From Bacteroidota bacterium (lineage in GTDB: Bacteria > Bacteroidota > Bacteroidia > Bacteroidales > Paludibacteraceae), in assembly GCA_023459355.1 (NCBI GenBank), contig JAEWUM010000009.1:124001-188000 (forward strand): a stretch of DNA of 64,000 nucleotides. Reading direction: 5' to 3'. The notes below the pieces were generated by a model that did not search any database, had not been told where the DNA came from, and was given only the letters and a program-made list of their open reading frames with translations. Shown piece by piece: positions 35,022 through 44,555 of the stretch (positions are counted from its first letter, which is position 1; every line of letters begins with the position of its first letter). A program made the position numbers and the translations under genes.

Positions 35022-35684
35022 CTAAAAATAACTACTCATTCTCTCATATGCTGGTTCATAAGCTCTAAACTGTTTATTCAATGGAAAACATTTTGCGTGT
35101 AAAATGGGAATTACAGTTTGTGTTCCTCCGGTAACCTGAAACCTGTTTCCACAAATCAACAGAAATGGACTTTTCCCTGTTGGTTCGTAATAGGGAGGTT
35201 CGTGTTGAATTCCTATTGTTTTTGGTGTCGATATTACCACAAATTCAGCACTCGATTGGTACAATCCTAACTTTTGCAGCCAGTAATTTACCTGAAGCGA
35301 CATTGGGAAAATATATTCAATACTTGGGTTTTCCTCGATTATCCTTTTTATATTCTCAACTCCTGCCAATGCCTTATCTTCTGGTATATAAACGGTTTTA
35401 CCTTTGGGAGCATGGGGCAAAGCCGAATTGCAAAGATTTGTAATGTATATTTCTTCCGGTTTGATTTTTCCGTTTGTAATATTGGTTATCTGATTAAAAG
35501 CGGATGTAGCCAAACCATATTTACTTTTAAATGCCCTGTCCTTGATGGTTTTATCGAAAAAGTAATTAGCAAACAACACATATTCTGCCTGTGTGTCTGA
35601 ATTTTGCAACCGTGGGTCATGACCAATTAGCAAAGCTCTTGGATTGTGTTCTTTTGGTTTCCAGTCAAGGGTTTTCATCAGCAT
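35022..35684 (-). CDS. Uracil-DNA-glycosylase-like protein of unknown specificity
   Basis: A 220-residue cytosolic protein. RALLIGHDPRLQ (residues 16-27) resembles the first active-site loop of the UDG superfamily (GQDPYH in family 1, GEAPG in family 4), and YITNLCNSALPH (80-91) resembles the following strand-loop. The usual HPSP-like final motif is not clear; ILHAKCFP near residue 192 may be the equivalent. It is the last gene of the five-gene operon, 4 bp after the ATPase. A base-excision or modified-base-sensing role is a guess from fold and context. I do not know the exact family. Confidence 0.5.
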   Translation of the reverse strand: MLMKTLDWKPKEHNPRALLIGHDPRLQNSDTQAEYVLFANYFFDKTIKDRAFKSKYGLATSAFNQITNITNGKIKPEEIYITNLCNSALPHAPKGKTVYIPEDKALAGVENIKRIIEENPSIEYIFPMSLQVNYWLQKLGLYQSSAEFVVISTPKTIGIQHEPPYYEPTGKSPFLLICGNRFQVTGGTQTVIPILHAKCFPLNKQFRAYEPAYERMSSYF

Positions 35685-35688
35685 TAAA

Positions 35689-37290
35689 TTATTTTGCTTT
35701 TAGTTTATTTCCCAAATCCTTAATTAATTTGTCTTTACCTGCTATTTCCGAAGTCAGTTTTGCTATTTCTTTTTCAAGCTTGTCGATTGATTTGTTCTTC
35801 TTAACATTTTTAATTTCATCCTTCAGTTTTTCAACTGCTGAAATTGTTGCTGTCAATTCTGCTTCAAATTCAGGCTTTTCAAGGTCGTAATGGCTAAATG
35901 GATTCATAACAACTCCACGATGTATTGAAATTTTGTGAATTAATGCAGGGTTAAGGTCTGTTTGAGATTCGATGGCTGTCCAAAAGTCTTCGCTGGTTGT
36001 TTCTTTCTGGTTTTTGTGGTAGCATACCGGTATTTTCTGCTTATCGCAAATGGTCTTTACAATTCTTTCAAATTCAGTCCTGAGATAAACGGCTGATGCT
36101 TTATAATCCTTCTCAGTCAGATAATGTTTAGCTCTTTCAAGATAACCGTTTTCATTGAAGATTACCGGAATTTCAAAATCGTCATCCTTTAATGATTTTG
36201 TATAAATTTCCGTGTATTTCCATTTTTCTGTTCCGAAATAATTTCGTACCAATTCATACCAAACTTTGTCGTAGGTGGTCATTATTACCTGAAATTGCTT
36301 GTCTTTGTCAACTTCAATGAAATGCTTTTTCAAAATATCAAGCAAGGGTAAACGGTTACTCATATCCAAGCCAATAAGCAAATCATCGAGAACGAGGATT
36401 TTTAATGCTCCTGTAAGCGGATTTACTTTTATGGATGCCAAATACAAACTTATTGCAAGAGCCGACAAACGGGCTTCATTCAGAAATAGCTGATGTTTGG
36501 GTATTGATTTTTCAAAAAAGTCAATTTTTAAGTTGATGTTGTTACCTGAAAGTTTTCTTCTTCCCTGATATTCCACTTTGTCAAAATCAAGAGAAATCTT
36601 AACATTTGCACCAAAATACTTCATAAAAGTATTGGTATCCTGTTCAATATCTTTAAGTAGCTTTTTCAGACCGGGGTTGAATTTGGTTGACAAGTAATTC
36701 TTGGTTGCTTCTTGCTGTTTCTTGTCTTGGCGTTTTGTAAAGGTGTCCTTGTAAATATTGAACCACTCACGCCCTAATTCCTTAGTTGAAAATTCATTAA
36801 TTGAGTTTTGAAGTATGCCCGGTTCATTTGAAATCAAACTGCCCTTAAAGGAATACTCAACTTTTCCAATCAATAAATCAAATAAATCAACCTTATCCTT
36901 ATGCCCCATGTGAGTTCGCAATAAGCTACGGTAGTCAAAGAAGCCTTTAATTTTATTGGCATCGGCAATAAGCGTTTTATCAGCGCTGATAATTTCTTTG
37001 TCAGTTAATTTCAATTCAAAAGTGGTGGTCTTTGAGGTTTCTGGTGATTCTTTGATGTTTACCTTAATGCTGGCAGTGTTTTTTTGTGAAGCAGGAACAA
37101 AGATGTTTTCTTCAACTTCAATTTTGCCAACCGAAGATTTCAGAAAATCCTGAAGAGCTGTAAACAATGAACTTTTACCACTGCCGTTTTCACCATAAAC
37201 CATCAGGTTTTTGCCGTCTTTGTCAAGGCAAATATGGTGCTCACCATAGAAAGCACGGTAATTCTTGATGTGTATATCAGTTATTCTCAT
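35689..37290 (-). CDS. RecF/SMC-like AAA ATPase
   Basis: A 533-residue ATPase of the SMC/RecF/OLD class. It opens MRITDIHIKNYRAFYG, with Walker A GENGSGKSS (33-41). An ABC-signature-like NEARLSALAISLYLAS precedes Walker B LVLDDLLIGLD near residue 300. The C-terminal third has a helical region (AVYLRTEFERIVK, then RGVVMNPFSHYD) and ends in a Lys/Glu-rich coiled coil at about 485-533. I see no TOPRIM or HNH nuclease, so any nuclease is probably elsewhere in the operon. It overlaps the methyltransferase stop by 14 bp. Related ATPases are common sensors or motors in phage-defence operons. Confidence 0.8.
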   Translation of the reverse strand: MRITDIHIKNYRAFYGEHHICLDKDGKNLMVYGENGSGKSSLFTALQDFLKSSVGKIEVEENIFVPASQKNTASIKVNIKESPETSKTTTFELKLTDKEIISADKTLIADANKIKGFFDYRSLLRTHMGHKDKVDLFDLLIGKVEYSFKGSLISNEPGILQNSINEFSTKELGREWFNIYKDTFTKRQDKKQQEATKNYLSTKFNPGLKKLLKDIEQDTNTFMKYFGANVKISLDFDKVEYQGRRKLSGNNINLKIDFFEKSIPKHQLFLNEARLSALAISLYLASIKVNPLTGALKILVLDDLLIGLDMSNRLPLLDILKKHFIEVDKDKQFQVIMTTYDKVWYELVRNYFGTEKWKYTEIYTKSLKDDDFEIPVIFNENGYLERAKHYLTEKDYKASAVYLRTEFERIVKTICDKQKIPVCYHKNQKETTSEDFWTAIESQTDLNPALIHKISIHRGVVMNPFSHYDLEKPEFEAELTATISAVEKLKDEIKNVKKNKSIDKLEKEIAKLTSEIAGKDKLIKDLGNKLKAK

Positions 37291-40200
37291 TTTTCCCTTC
37301 TATTATGGCAATCTCCGGTATGGAATTCATATAAAACAGGTTAATCCTCACCGGATGTTCTTTGTCATTCAACCTGTCAAACACCTTTTTACAAATCTTC
37401 ATTTTTTGTTCATCACTCATTTTATCTGTAAACTCCGGCAACTCGCCCAAATGCCTGATAATTTCACGGTTGTGTTTTTTGAGCAATTCAGGGAAATACA
37501 ATTCGTACACCATGCCGTTTATTACTTGCTCGAAGTAGGTGGGCATAAGTTGACCATTTACATCTACCAAGTCTTGTGATTTAAGAAACAACGTATAATC
37601 CACAAAATTTAAAAATGGCTTCTTTTCTTTGCAGCGTTTAATAGGAAGTTGTTTAATTCCTTTCGGGCCTCTTTGCCCACTTCTAATTTGTGGTGTTTTA
37701 CCAGCTTTTACTAAAATTATTTCAGTCTCACGCCCATAAAATGAAAGCAATTTTGAATTTAATATTGCTAAAAGATACCTGAGCTCATCCTTATTATTTT
37801 TAGAATGGTAGATGTTAAATAATGAGTAATTGCCAAACACAAAATCCTCAATATAGGTGGCTGTAAATTTTATGTCCGATTGCCTAAGAAATATCTTAGG
37901 TCTATTATATTCTTCAACTCTCCTTAAATTAAATGGACGTTGATGAGAACCTTTATTTTTGAAATACCATTCATCGAATTCGTCATTCAATTCGGATTCT
38001 TTGTTTTTGTCGTGCAATAAATATGAATCAATAGCAGGAGTGCAATATGATTCATAAACAGATGCACCTCCTTTTAAAAATGGATAGGATCTACTTGTCG
38101 GTTTATCTCTAATGAAATATGCTTTTCCTTCCTCTGTGGCATTCACAGCAACTCCTGTGTGGCTTTCGAAAAGTATTTCTAATAGGTCGCAATTTTCCTC
38201 TATAAGACTAAGATGTGATTGTTGAGATGAAATTATCCAAGAATAATCAGATGTAATTATTTGTTCCTGTGGCAATAATATTGAATTGGATTTTTGCAAT
38301 GTCTCTTGGATTCTAACACTTGAATCAAGTGACTTAGTCTTGTAACCTGAAAAAATTACTTGGCCACTACCAACATTCTCAAACGCCTTCAATCCTGTTA
38401 TTAGCTCATTCAATTTGAAATTATCAGTTACATACTTTCTGATCGATTTGAATGGATTTTCTAAGACATTTAAGTCTTGAATGTAAATTATAAATGCTTC
38501 ATGTTTCAATAGAGAAAATCCTTTTTCCATAAAAAACATTGCAGAATTAATTCTCAATTTAGCGCTTTCACCTTGCAGAAACTTGTAATTGGTTCTTAGT
38601 GCTTTTTCCATTTCATTGTTTAAAACTCTTGCTTGCTTTGAATACCATGAAACATATGGAGGGTTAGCTATCACAATATCAAATCCCGCATTTCCATTTA
38701 ATAAATAAGGATTCAACACTTCCGGAAAATCAAGTTTCCAATCAAAATGGTTAAAAGGTTCATCGGGGTGTTGAAGCAGGTTTTTAAGTTTGTTAATCAG
38801 CTTGTTAAAACCGGCAATTTTGAGCTCGCGTTCGGTATTGTGTTTTATATCGGCTGCCGTTGGCATAAAGCCACCTTTTTGCACGGTTTTGCTGATGTAA
38901 AGTTCTTTATTAAAAGAAAGTTGGTTAATGAGCAATTCAATTTTCAGGTTGCGAATTTCAGCTTGTAATTTTTTCTTATTCTTATTGTTGGGGTTAAAAT
39001 ACTTCTTTTGCTTGTCTGCAACTTCCACCAACAAACGCTGTACATTCTTTACATATTCATCGGCTTTGCCTACACTACTTTTACGTTCCCAATCAATCTC
39101 CACAATTTCGCCATCAAACTTGCTTATTAAGCTGTCGCCCACCACAATTTTATAATCAAGGTTGGGCAGGGCTTTGGGCTTTTCTTCGTCAACCACCAAA
39201 CTCAGCCAGAAACGCAAACGGGCAATATCTACTGCACCTTTCTCAATATCCACCCCATAAATAGAGTTTTGGATAATATTCAGTTTGGTTTCGGCAGGTT
39301 TCCATTCCTTGCCGGTTTCGTAAGCAATAAGTTCTTTGATACTGAATATTTCCTGTAACAAGCCCATAGGAAACGCTCCCGAACCGATTGCGGGGTCGCA
39401 TATTTTTACATTGTCAAGGGCTTTTTCAAGTTCAGTAATTTCAGGTTTTAGAACATCGTCAACTATTTTATTTTTAAGCAATTGATTTACAGCTTCCCGT
39501 TCTGCAACTTCATCTTTAATCTTCAATGTGGTGCACAGGTATTCCGTTAAACTTTCCTGACACATGTAATGCACGATTTCCTTCGGAGTATAAAAAGCTC
39601 CTTTGTCTTTGTTATCTTCAAGAAGGTTCTCAAAAATATGACCTAACATTTCTGGGTCAACGGCTACGGTATGGTCATCGGGGCTGTCTTCGTAAACGGT
39701 AAAGTTAAAGGCATCTAAAAAGTCGAGAAAACCACGGGCAAAACCATTGCTTTTTGCAGTAAGTATAGCATCCTCAAAATCGGGGTTGTGGAAAAGTTTT
39801 GATTTAAAAGTTAGCAAATATTCATCAAATTCTTCTTTATCGAATAAACCTCCATTTAGGAAAGGAACTTTTACCATTTTCCCATCGGGCATTTTAAAAT
39901 CATCGTTTGCTCTTTCCTTGTTTAATGTATCAAAGAAAAGTATCGTTAACCAATTGCTATAAAACGTATCGTTTCCACCCGATTTGTTAAAAAGTTGTTT
40001 TATAAAATCTCCCAGACCATCGGAGTAATTGGTATCCCTTGCACCCAGCCAACCCTTTTTCTGAACGAAGTATAGAAACACAATACGCCCAAGCAGTTTT
40101 TTTACAAAATCGCGGATGGGTTTGCTGGCTTTATCCTTATCCTGTTTTGAAGCACCCGAAGGGAAGGTAATATTGAAAACGGATTTACGGAAATTTGATT

Positions 40201-40816
40201 CCTGCAAATAATCGCAAAAATTTTGATAATGCAGGGTGTATTCATCAAAGAATGCTTTACTTAATTTTTCAACGGAAAAAGCATTTACAAGCGTTTGAAA
40301 AGTAATCTCCTTTTCGGTGCTCAGTACTTCAAAGCGTTCAGCTGCGGTTTTGCAGGTTTCCGAAGGTCCTAATAAAAAAGTGTATCGTTTGGCATTGGTG
40401 GTTTTTTCTTTTACTCCTTTTTCGGTAAGCACACTGTCTTTGGCAACCAATGTAAGTCTCCATACATTTTTATTTGCAGGTGCAACAAAATTGATTAATG
40501 CCGCTTGTCCGGCTGTAAGCAATTTTCGAACATATTGCTGAATAGCTACCTTGCTTTGTTCGATGCGAACTTTGGGTTGTAACAGAACTTCGTAGCATGT
40601 AATTTCGGTGCTATCGTCCAATTGAATTTTACCGTAAACCCAAACGTTGGCAATCGCAGCCGATTCCGATTTGTTGGGAGATACCGATGCCGGAACTAAA
40701 GAGGAATTAAGCGTAAATCCTGAACCAAAAACCGGACTTAAAACTTCACGAGAAAACAAAACCCTGTCGTAAGGTTTGTGTAATACGTTTTGTAACTGAA
40801 TTCTGTTGGCTGCCAT
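37277..40816 (-). CDS. Eco57I-like N6-adenine DNA methyltransferase
   Basis: A 1179-residue class I SAM-dependent methyltransferase. Motifs are GAFYTPKEIVHYMCQ near residue 405, the SAM motif DPAIGSGAFPMG near 472, and the catalytic NPPYVSW near 716, indicating adenine-N6 methylation. The C-terminal half has a TaqI/Eco57I-type specificity region (FLRQSDIKFTATYIEDFVFG). The N-terminal 350 or so residues are helical, and I recognise no PD-(D/E)XK nuclease, so restriction would depend on the neighbouring PLD-helicase. It starts 2 bp after the helicase stop and overlaps the ATPase start. It would protect self DNA or mark targets. Closest general comparisons are PglX, DrmMI and the methylase part of type ISP enzymes. 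Confidence 0.88.
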   Translation of the reverse strand: MAANRIQLQNVLHKPYDRVLFSREVLSPVFGSGFTLNSSLVPASVSPNKSESAAIANVWVYGKIQLDDSTEITCYEVLLQPKVRIEQSKVAIQQYVRKLLTAGQAALINFVAPANKNVWRLTLVAKDSVLTEKGVKEKTTNAKRYTFLLGPSETCKTAAERFEVLSTEKEITFQTLVNAFSVEKLSKAFFDEYTLHYQNFCDYLQESNFRKSVFNITFPSGASKQDKDKASKPIRDFVKKLLGRIVFLYFVQKKGWLGARDTNYSDGLGDFIKQLFNKSGGNDTFYSNWLTILFFDTLNKERANDDFKMPDGKMVKVPFLNGGLFDKEEFDEYLLTFKSKLFHNPDFEDAILTAKSNGFARGFLDFLDAFNFTVYEDSPDDHTVAVDPEMLGHIFENLLEDNKDKGAFYTPKEIVHYMCQESLTEYLCTTLKIKDEVAEREAVNQLLKNKIVDDVLKPEITELEKALDNVKICDPAIGSGAFPMGLLQEIFSIKELIAYETGKEWKPAETKLNIIQNSIYGVDIEKGAVDIARLRFWLSLVVDEEKPKALPNLDYKIVVGDSLISKFDGEIVEIDWERKSSVGKADEYVKNVQRLLVEVADKQKKYFNPNNKNKKKLQAEIRNLKIELLINQLSFNKELYISKTVQKGGFMPTAADIKHNTERELKIAGFNKLINKLKNLLQHPDEPFNHFDWKLDFPEVLNPYLLNGNAGFDIVIANPPYVSWYSKQARVLNNEMEKALRTNYKFLQGESAKLRINSAMFFMEKGFSLLKHEAFIIYIQDLNVLENPFKSIRKYVTDNFKLNELITGLKAFENVGSGQVIFSGYKTKSLDSSVRIQETLQKSNSILLPQEQIITSDYSWIISSQQSHLSLIEENCDLLEILFESHTGVAVNATEEGKAYFIRDKPTSRSYPFLKGGASVYESYCTPAIDSYLLHDKNKESELNDEFDEWYFKNKGSHQRPFNLRRVEEYNRPKIFLRQSDIKFTATYIEDFVFGNYSLFNIYHSKNNKDELRYLLAILNSKLLSFYGRETEIILVKAGKTPQIRSGQRGPKGIKQLPIKRCKEKKPFLNFVDYTLFLKSQDLVDVNGQLMPTYFEQVINGMVYELYFPELLKKHNREIIRHLGELPEFTDKMSDEQKMKICKKVFDRLNDKEHPVRINLFYMNSIPEIAIIEGKNENN

Positions 40817-40818
40817 AT

Positions 40819-43800
40819 TTAACTGAAACTTTGAGTTAATACAATTTGAGGATTTACAATTCCTTTGTGTGCTTTTTCTGATTGAGGCATTTCCTCGGAA
40901 CCGGGAGAAAGGTCGTATCTGTCGAGAACGGTAATAAATAATTGTTTAATAAACTTTTCCGGCTCTTTGAGCAATCCTGCATTTGAAGTGAAATAATCAT
41001 TGATGGATTTTGGTAAACCCTTCGAAGCAAACGTTCCTTTTTTGATAATATCTAAAGCCCGAAGCAATGCCATTCGTTTTTGTTCGGTTGGAGCAATTTT
41101 TACAACTGCATTAATATTTGAAATGGCTTTATTTTCTGCCGGACTAAGGTTTCTACGAGAAACAGTCTGAACATTTTCCTGATTTTTTTCAGATTTAAAA
41201 TATTCTAGACCTGCCAGTGTTTGTTTATGATGTAATTCATGCAAAGCAATAGCTTTTTCTGAATCAGGAGCTTTAAACAGTTTGACTGCCTGTAAGAAAT
41301 TCATCTCTATAATATTCATTTCAGGCGTAATAAGACAAAAGATTCCGGGATGATTTTCACTTTTCAGGTAAGTCAGTGATGTATTCTGTAAGGGGTAATT
41401 TATCTCTCCTGTTTCTGTGTCGAGCAATGTCAATTGTTTGCTTTCCGGTAATTTTCTGCCACAGCGTGCCTTATTTGGAATTTTAGCAATATCATTAAAA
41501 ATTTTCGGATGTTTCTTTCTGAAATCTCTCAATTCATTCAAATACTTAAGAATTTCGCTTTCCTCTTTTTGAATTTTATTTCCGAATAAAGCACCTTCCC
41601 CTTTTTCTTCGAGAATAGAGAATACCTTATTATCTTCACCAAAAGCAGTATGAAATGCCTGAAGTTTACGCAGGGCGTTGTTTACCAAATGAATTTGAGC
41701 ATCCCCATGGGCAGAGGGATAATAGTTGTAAACATAGATTCTGTCGGCTCTTGAACCGATACGGTTAACACGACCGATGCGTTGCATTAAACGGGTAGAG
41801 TTCCAGGGAACATCATAGTTTACTATTACATTGCTTCGATGTAGGTTGATGCCTTCTGCAAGTACTTCCGTTGTAATGATAATATCATATTCGGTTTGCC
41901 ATTTATCCTCTTCAAGGTTCGCATCAAAATTGTCACGGATAGTATGTTCGACATATTTTCTATTCTCTGCACTAACAGTAAGGACGTTTTTCTTAGTAAT
42001 CTTTGAAAGTTTTAATGTAAGTTCTTCTGCCGTTTCTTTTGATTCAGAAAAAATAATCAGTTTTCCGCTTATGTTTTGTTTTGGTTTAAAAAATTCCTCC
42101 TGAATTTGTTTAGCAAATTCAATAAGTTTTGGGTCTTTCTTAACTTTGCCCCAGCGTTCAATTAAATCATCCACTTTTTCTTTATCCTGCTTGAGTAAGG
42201 CAACAAATTTTTTATCGAAAGCATCTTTTTTGTATTCCTTATTATTTCCACCCTTTTCATTTATTTTAGCTTCAATCTCATCATAACTTAAACCTTCTTC
42301 AAGCAATTTGTTAATGTCCAAATCAGGTGCAATAAATACCCTGTTATCATCAAACATCGCCAGCATATTATCAATGGCTTTCTGAAATCTTGATAACGAT
42401 TGAGTAAAAGCATAAAAACTGCTTTCAAGGCGTTTCACTAAAAGCGTTTTCATAATGGCGGATAACCTGCCTGATATGGATTCCACATTGCCGTACATTT
42501 TCTTGTCTTCTTCTTTAGCAAGAAACTCAATGGCACGGTAACGGTAATAGCCTAAACCATCAATTTTATTCCCTTCTTCATCAAGGTTGGTAATGAGTGA
42601 AACTGTATCGAAAAACAGTTCACTTAGTTTTCCATCCAATTCATAGTAAAGGGCAATCGGGTCGCCAACTTTAGGAAATTTAATTCCCTGAATTTCCAAA
42701 TCTTCCAAGTATTCTTTGTTGCTCTCAATATCTGTCCTTGTTCTGCGAATTACAAGTGGCTCCACCACATCATCTCGTAATTTCTGGAATAGTGCTTTTA
42801 GTTTTTTTAGGTTCAGCTTTTTCTCGTAGGCCAGCTTTTTATATTGCTCGTTTATAGGTTTGAAATATTCCTGTAAATTTCTGATGTTTTCGAGCGTGCT
42901 GTTTCTTCTGTCCTGAAAAAGATAAAGTTGGTTTTCAATATCCTGAGGACGGTTATTCAAAGGCGTTGCAGAAATTAAAATTACTTTCTTTCGTGAATCT
43001 CCATTTTCTGCAGCTCTTGAGCGTGGCATTTTGCATATTTCCTGCAAAGCCAAATACATTTCGGTATAATCATTTCTGAATTTGTGGGATTCATCAACGG
43101 CAATTAAGTCAATCTCCTCGGGATTCGGATAAGAATAATTGTTTCTGTCGAGTATCTTGTGTAAGCTTCCAAGAGTAATGAATGTAAAATGATTATCCAA
43201 TTCAAAATCTTTTACTGTCCGTCTCCAGCTATCTTCAATTGCAGGAGGTACAACGACCAAAACCTTTGTATGAGTTCCATTTTCATAAATGAACTTTTTA
43301 ATAATCATACAGGCAATAATTGTTTTTCCTAAACCAACCACATCAGCCAAAACAAAACCATTATGCTTCATCATAATTGCATAACCCTGATTGGCAGCAT
43401 CTGATTGGTATTTTAAGCGTATGTATTTGGGGGGTAAAAGCAGGTCAATATTGTATGGGTCGTAATCTACCCGTTTACCAAAATATTCAATTAACATTTT
43501 GATATACAGCTCAAACGGAGTAAAGTCATCACGCAAATAAGTCTGGTTCTTGATTCTTTCTGCTTCTGCCTGTAAAATGGAAACAGATTCAGCCCAAAGC
43601 CTTTCAAATTCTTCGGTTGCGAATTTTACATCTTCATATTCCCGCAAACTAACATTAAACTCATAATTTGATTCAGGATTTGCACCAAGTCCGGCATCGG
43701 TCAAATTAGAAGAGCCTGTAATAACTTCGCAAGGTGCATATTCATTAAAAGTTGCTGGTCTGAAAATATAAACTTTTGCATGAATTGTCTTTTTAGGATG

Positions 43801-44178
43801 TGCCCTAAGTTCAATTTTTCCGCTAACTAAATCATCAATGAATTGTAGGATTCCTTTTTCTGTAACTTCATCATAGTTGGCTTCCTGAATATTCTTTATG
43901 ATTTCTTGAAGAAAGTCGGCTTTTGTTTCATCGGGATTTTCAAGATAGAGTTGTCCTTTGTCGTGATATTTTTTTATTAACTGGTCAACATTGATACCAA
44001 CAAGGATTCTGATTTTAGGAATTCTGTCGAGGAAAGCACGTACTTTAAAATAACCAGAAGTCCTGAAATAGCCAACTAAAGCATCAAAATGTCTGATACT
44101 TTCAATATTTGTAAATACACCCTCAAACTTTTTGAGTAAACTATTATCGTTTTGATTTGTAAAAAATTTAGTTGGCAT
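40819..44178 (-). CDS. PLD-nuclease domain fused to SNF2-family helicase
   Basis: A 1119-residue fusion. Residues 1-200 form a phospholipase-D-like domain with IHAKVYIF near 125 and GSSNLTDAGL near 155, an HxK...GSxN nuclease site. Residues 240-830 form an SF2 helicase: GLGKTI near 281, DESH near 361, SATPLNNRPQD, and motif VI QRIGRVNRIGSR near 800. The C-terminus is of unknown fold. It would translocate on and cut DNA, as in ATP-dependent PLD restriction enzymes (NgoAVII/CglI type), while DISARM keeps SNF2 and PLD as separate proteins. Its ATG overlaps the regulator's stop (TAATG). Confidence 0.9.
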   Translation of the reverse strand: MPTKFFTNQNDNSLLKKFEGVFTNIESIRHFDALVGYFRTSGYFKVRAFLDRIPKIRILVGINVDQLIKKYHDKGQLYLENPDETKADFLQEIIKNIQEANYDEVTEKGILQFIDDLVSGKIELRAHPKKTIHAKVYIFRPATFNEYAPCEVITGSSNLTDAGLGANPESNYEFNVSLREYEDVKFATEEFERLWAESVSILQAEAERIKNQTYLRDDFTPFELYIKMLIEYFGKRVDYDPYNIDLLLPPKYIRLKYQSDAANQGYAIMMKHNGFVLADVVGLGKTIIACMIIKKFIYENGTHTKVLVVVPPAIEDSWRRTVKDFELDNHFTFITLGSLHKILDRNNYSYPNPEEIDLIAVDESHKFRNDYTEMYLALQEICKMPRSRAAENGDSRKKVILISATPLNNRPQDIENQLYLFQDRRNSTLENIRNLQEYFKPINEQYKKLAYEKKLNLKKLKALFQKLRDDVVEPLVIRRTRTDIESNKEYLEDLEIQGIKFPKVGDPIALYYELDGKLSELFFDTVSLITNLDEEGNKIDGLGYYRYRAIEFLAKEEDKKMYGNVESISGRLSAIMKTLLVKRLESSFYAFTQSLSRFQKAIDNMLAMFDDNRVFIAPDLDINKLLEEGLSYDEIEAKINEKGGNNKEYKKDAFDKKFVALLKQDKEKVDDLIERWGKVKKDPKLIEFAKQIQEEFFKPKQNISGKLIIFSESKETAEELTLKLSKITKKNVLTVSAENRKYVEHTIRDNFDANLEEDKWQTEYDIIITTEVLAEGINLHRSNVIVNYDVPWNSTRLMQRIGRVNRIGSRADRIYVYNYYPSAHGDAQIHLVNNALRKLQAFHTAFGEDNKVFSILEEKGEGALFGNKIQKEESEILKYLNELRDFRKKHPKIFNDIAKIPNKARCGRKLPESKQLTLLDTETGEINYPLQNTSLTYLKSENHPGIFCLITPEMNIIEMNFLQAVKLFKAPDSEKAIALHELHHKQTLAGLEYFKSEKNQENVQTVSRRNLSPAENKAISNINAVVKIAPTEQKRMALLRALDIIKKGTFASKGLPKSINDYFTSNAGLLKEPEKFIKQLFITVLDRYDLSPGSEEMPQSEKAHKGIVNPQIVLTQSFS

Positions 44179-44477
44179 TACTTCTTGTTCTTTTTTATTT
44201 GATTAATGACTTCGTCCAAACCATCCTCTAAATATTCTAATTTTCCATAATTTGCATTTATACTGTCTGCTAAGAACCGAACTTGAAGTTCTTTGTAATC
44301 GATTTTCAGAATTTGGCTTAGTGGCTTCAAATAATCAATTGACATTGGTCTTTCTCCACGTTCAACCTTGCTAAGAGTAGAAGTATCAACGTCAAGTTGG
44401 GCTGCAACTTTTCTAAGTGGAAGATTTCTTTCTTCTCTTAATCGTCTGATATATTCACCAAAAGTTTCTTTTGTCAT
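44178..44477 (-). CDS. XRE-family transcriptional regulator of the operon
   Basis: A 99-residue protein with an HTH_3 domain in the N-terminal two-thirds (REERNLPLRKVAAQLDVDTS, then LSKVERGERP) and a short helical tail. I use the ATG at 44477 because the longer frame's ATG at 44507 lies on a TATCTTTG -7 box and would precede the transcription start. It is the first gene of the operon and overlaps the helicase start by one base. A near-palindrome at 44490-44508 between promoter and start is the likely operator, suggesting autoregulation. Confidence 0.88.
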   Translation of the reverse strand: MTKETFGEYIRRLREERNLPLRKVAAQLDVDTSTLSKVERGERPMSIDYLKPLSQILKIDYKELQVRFLADSINANYGKLEYLEDGLDEVINQIKKNKK

Positions 44478-44489
44478 TTGACTAATCTG

Positions 44490-44512
44490 TTTGGACAATT
44501 TTGTCAAAGATA
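44490..44512 (-). promoter_or_regulatory. Promoter -7 box and candidate XRE operator
   Basis: TATCTTTG (44505-44512, minus strand) overlaps the imperfect palindrome TTTGACAAAATTGTCCAAA (44490-44508, minus strand). Repressor binding there would block initiation. The -33 region is not evident. Confidence 0.55.
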
Positions 44513-44555
44513 CAGAATATTTTCAATCCGGTATTATGTGCGAAGGAAAATTTGG

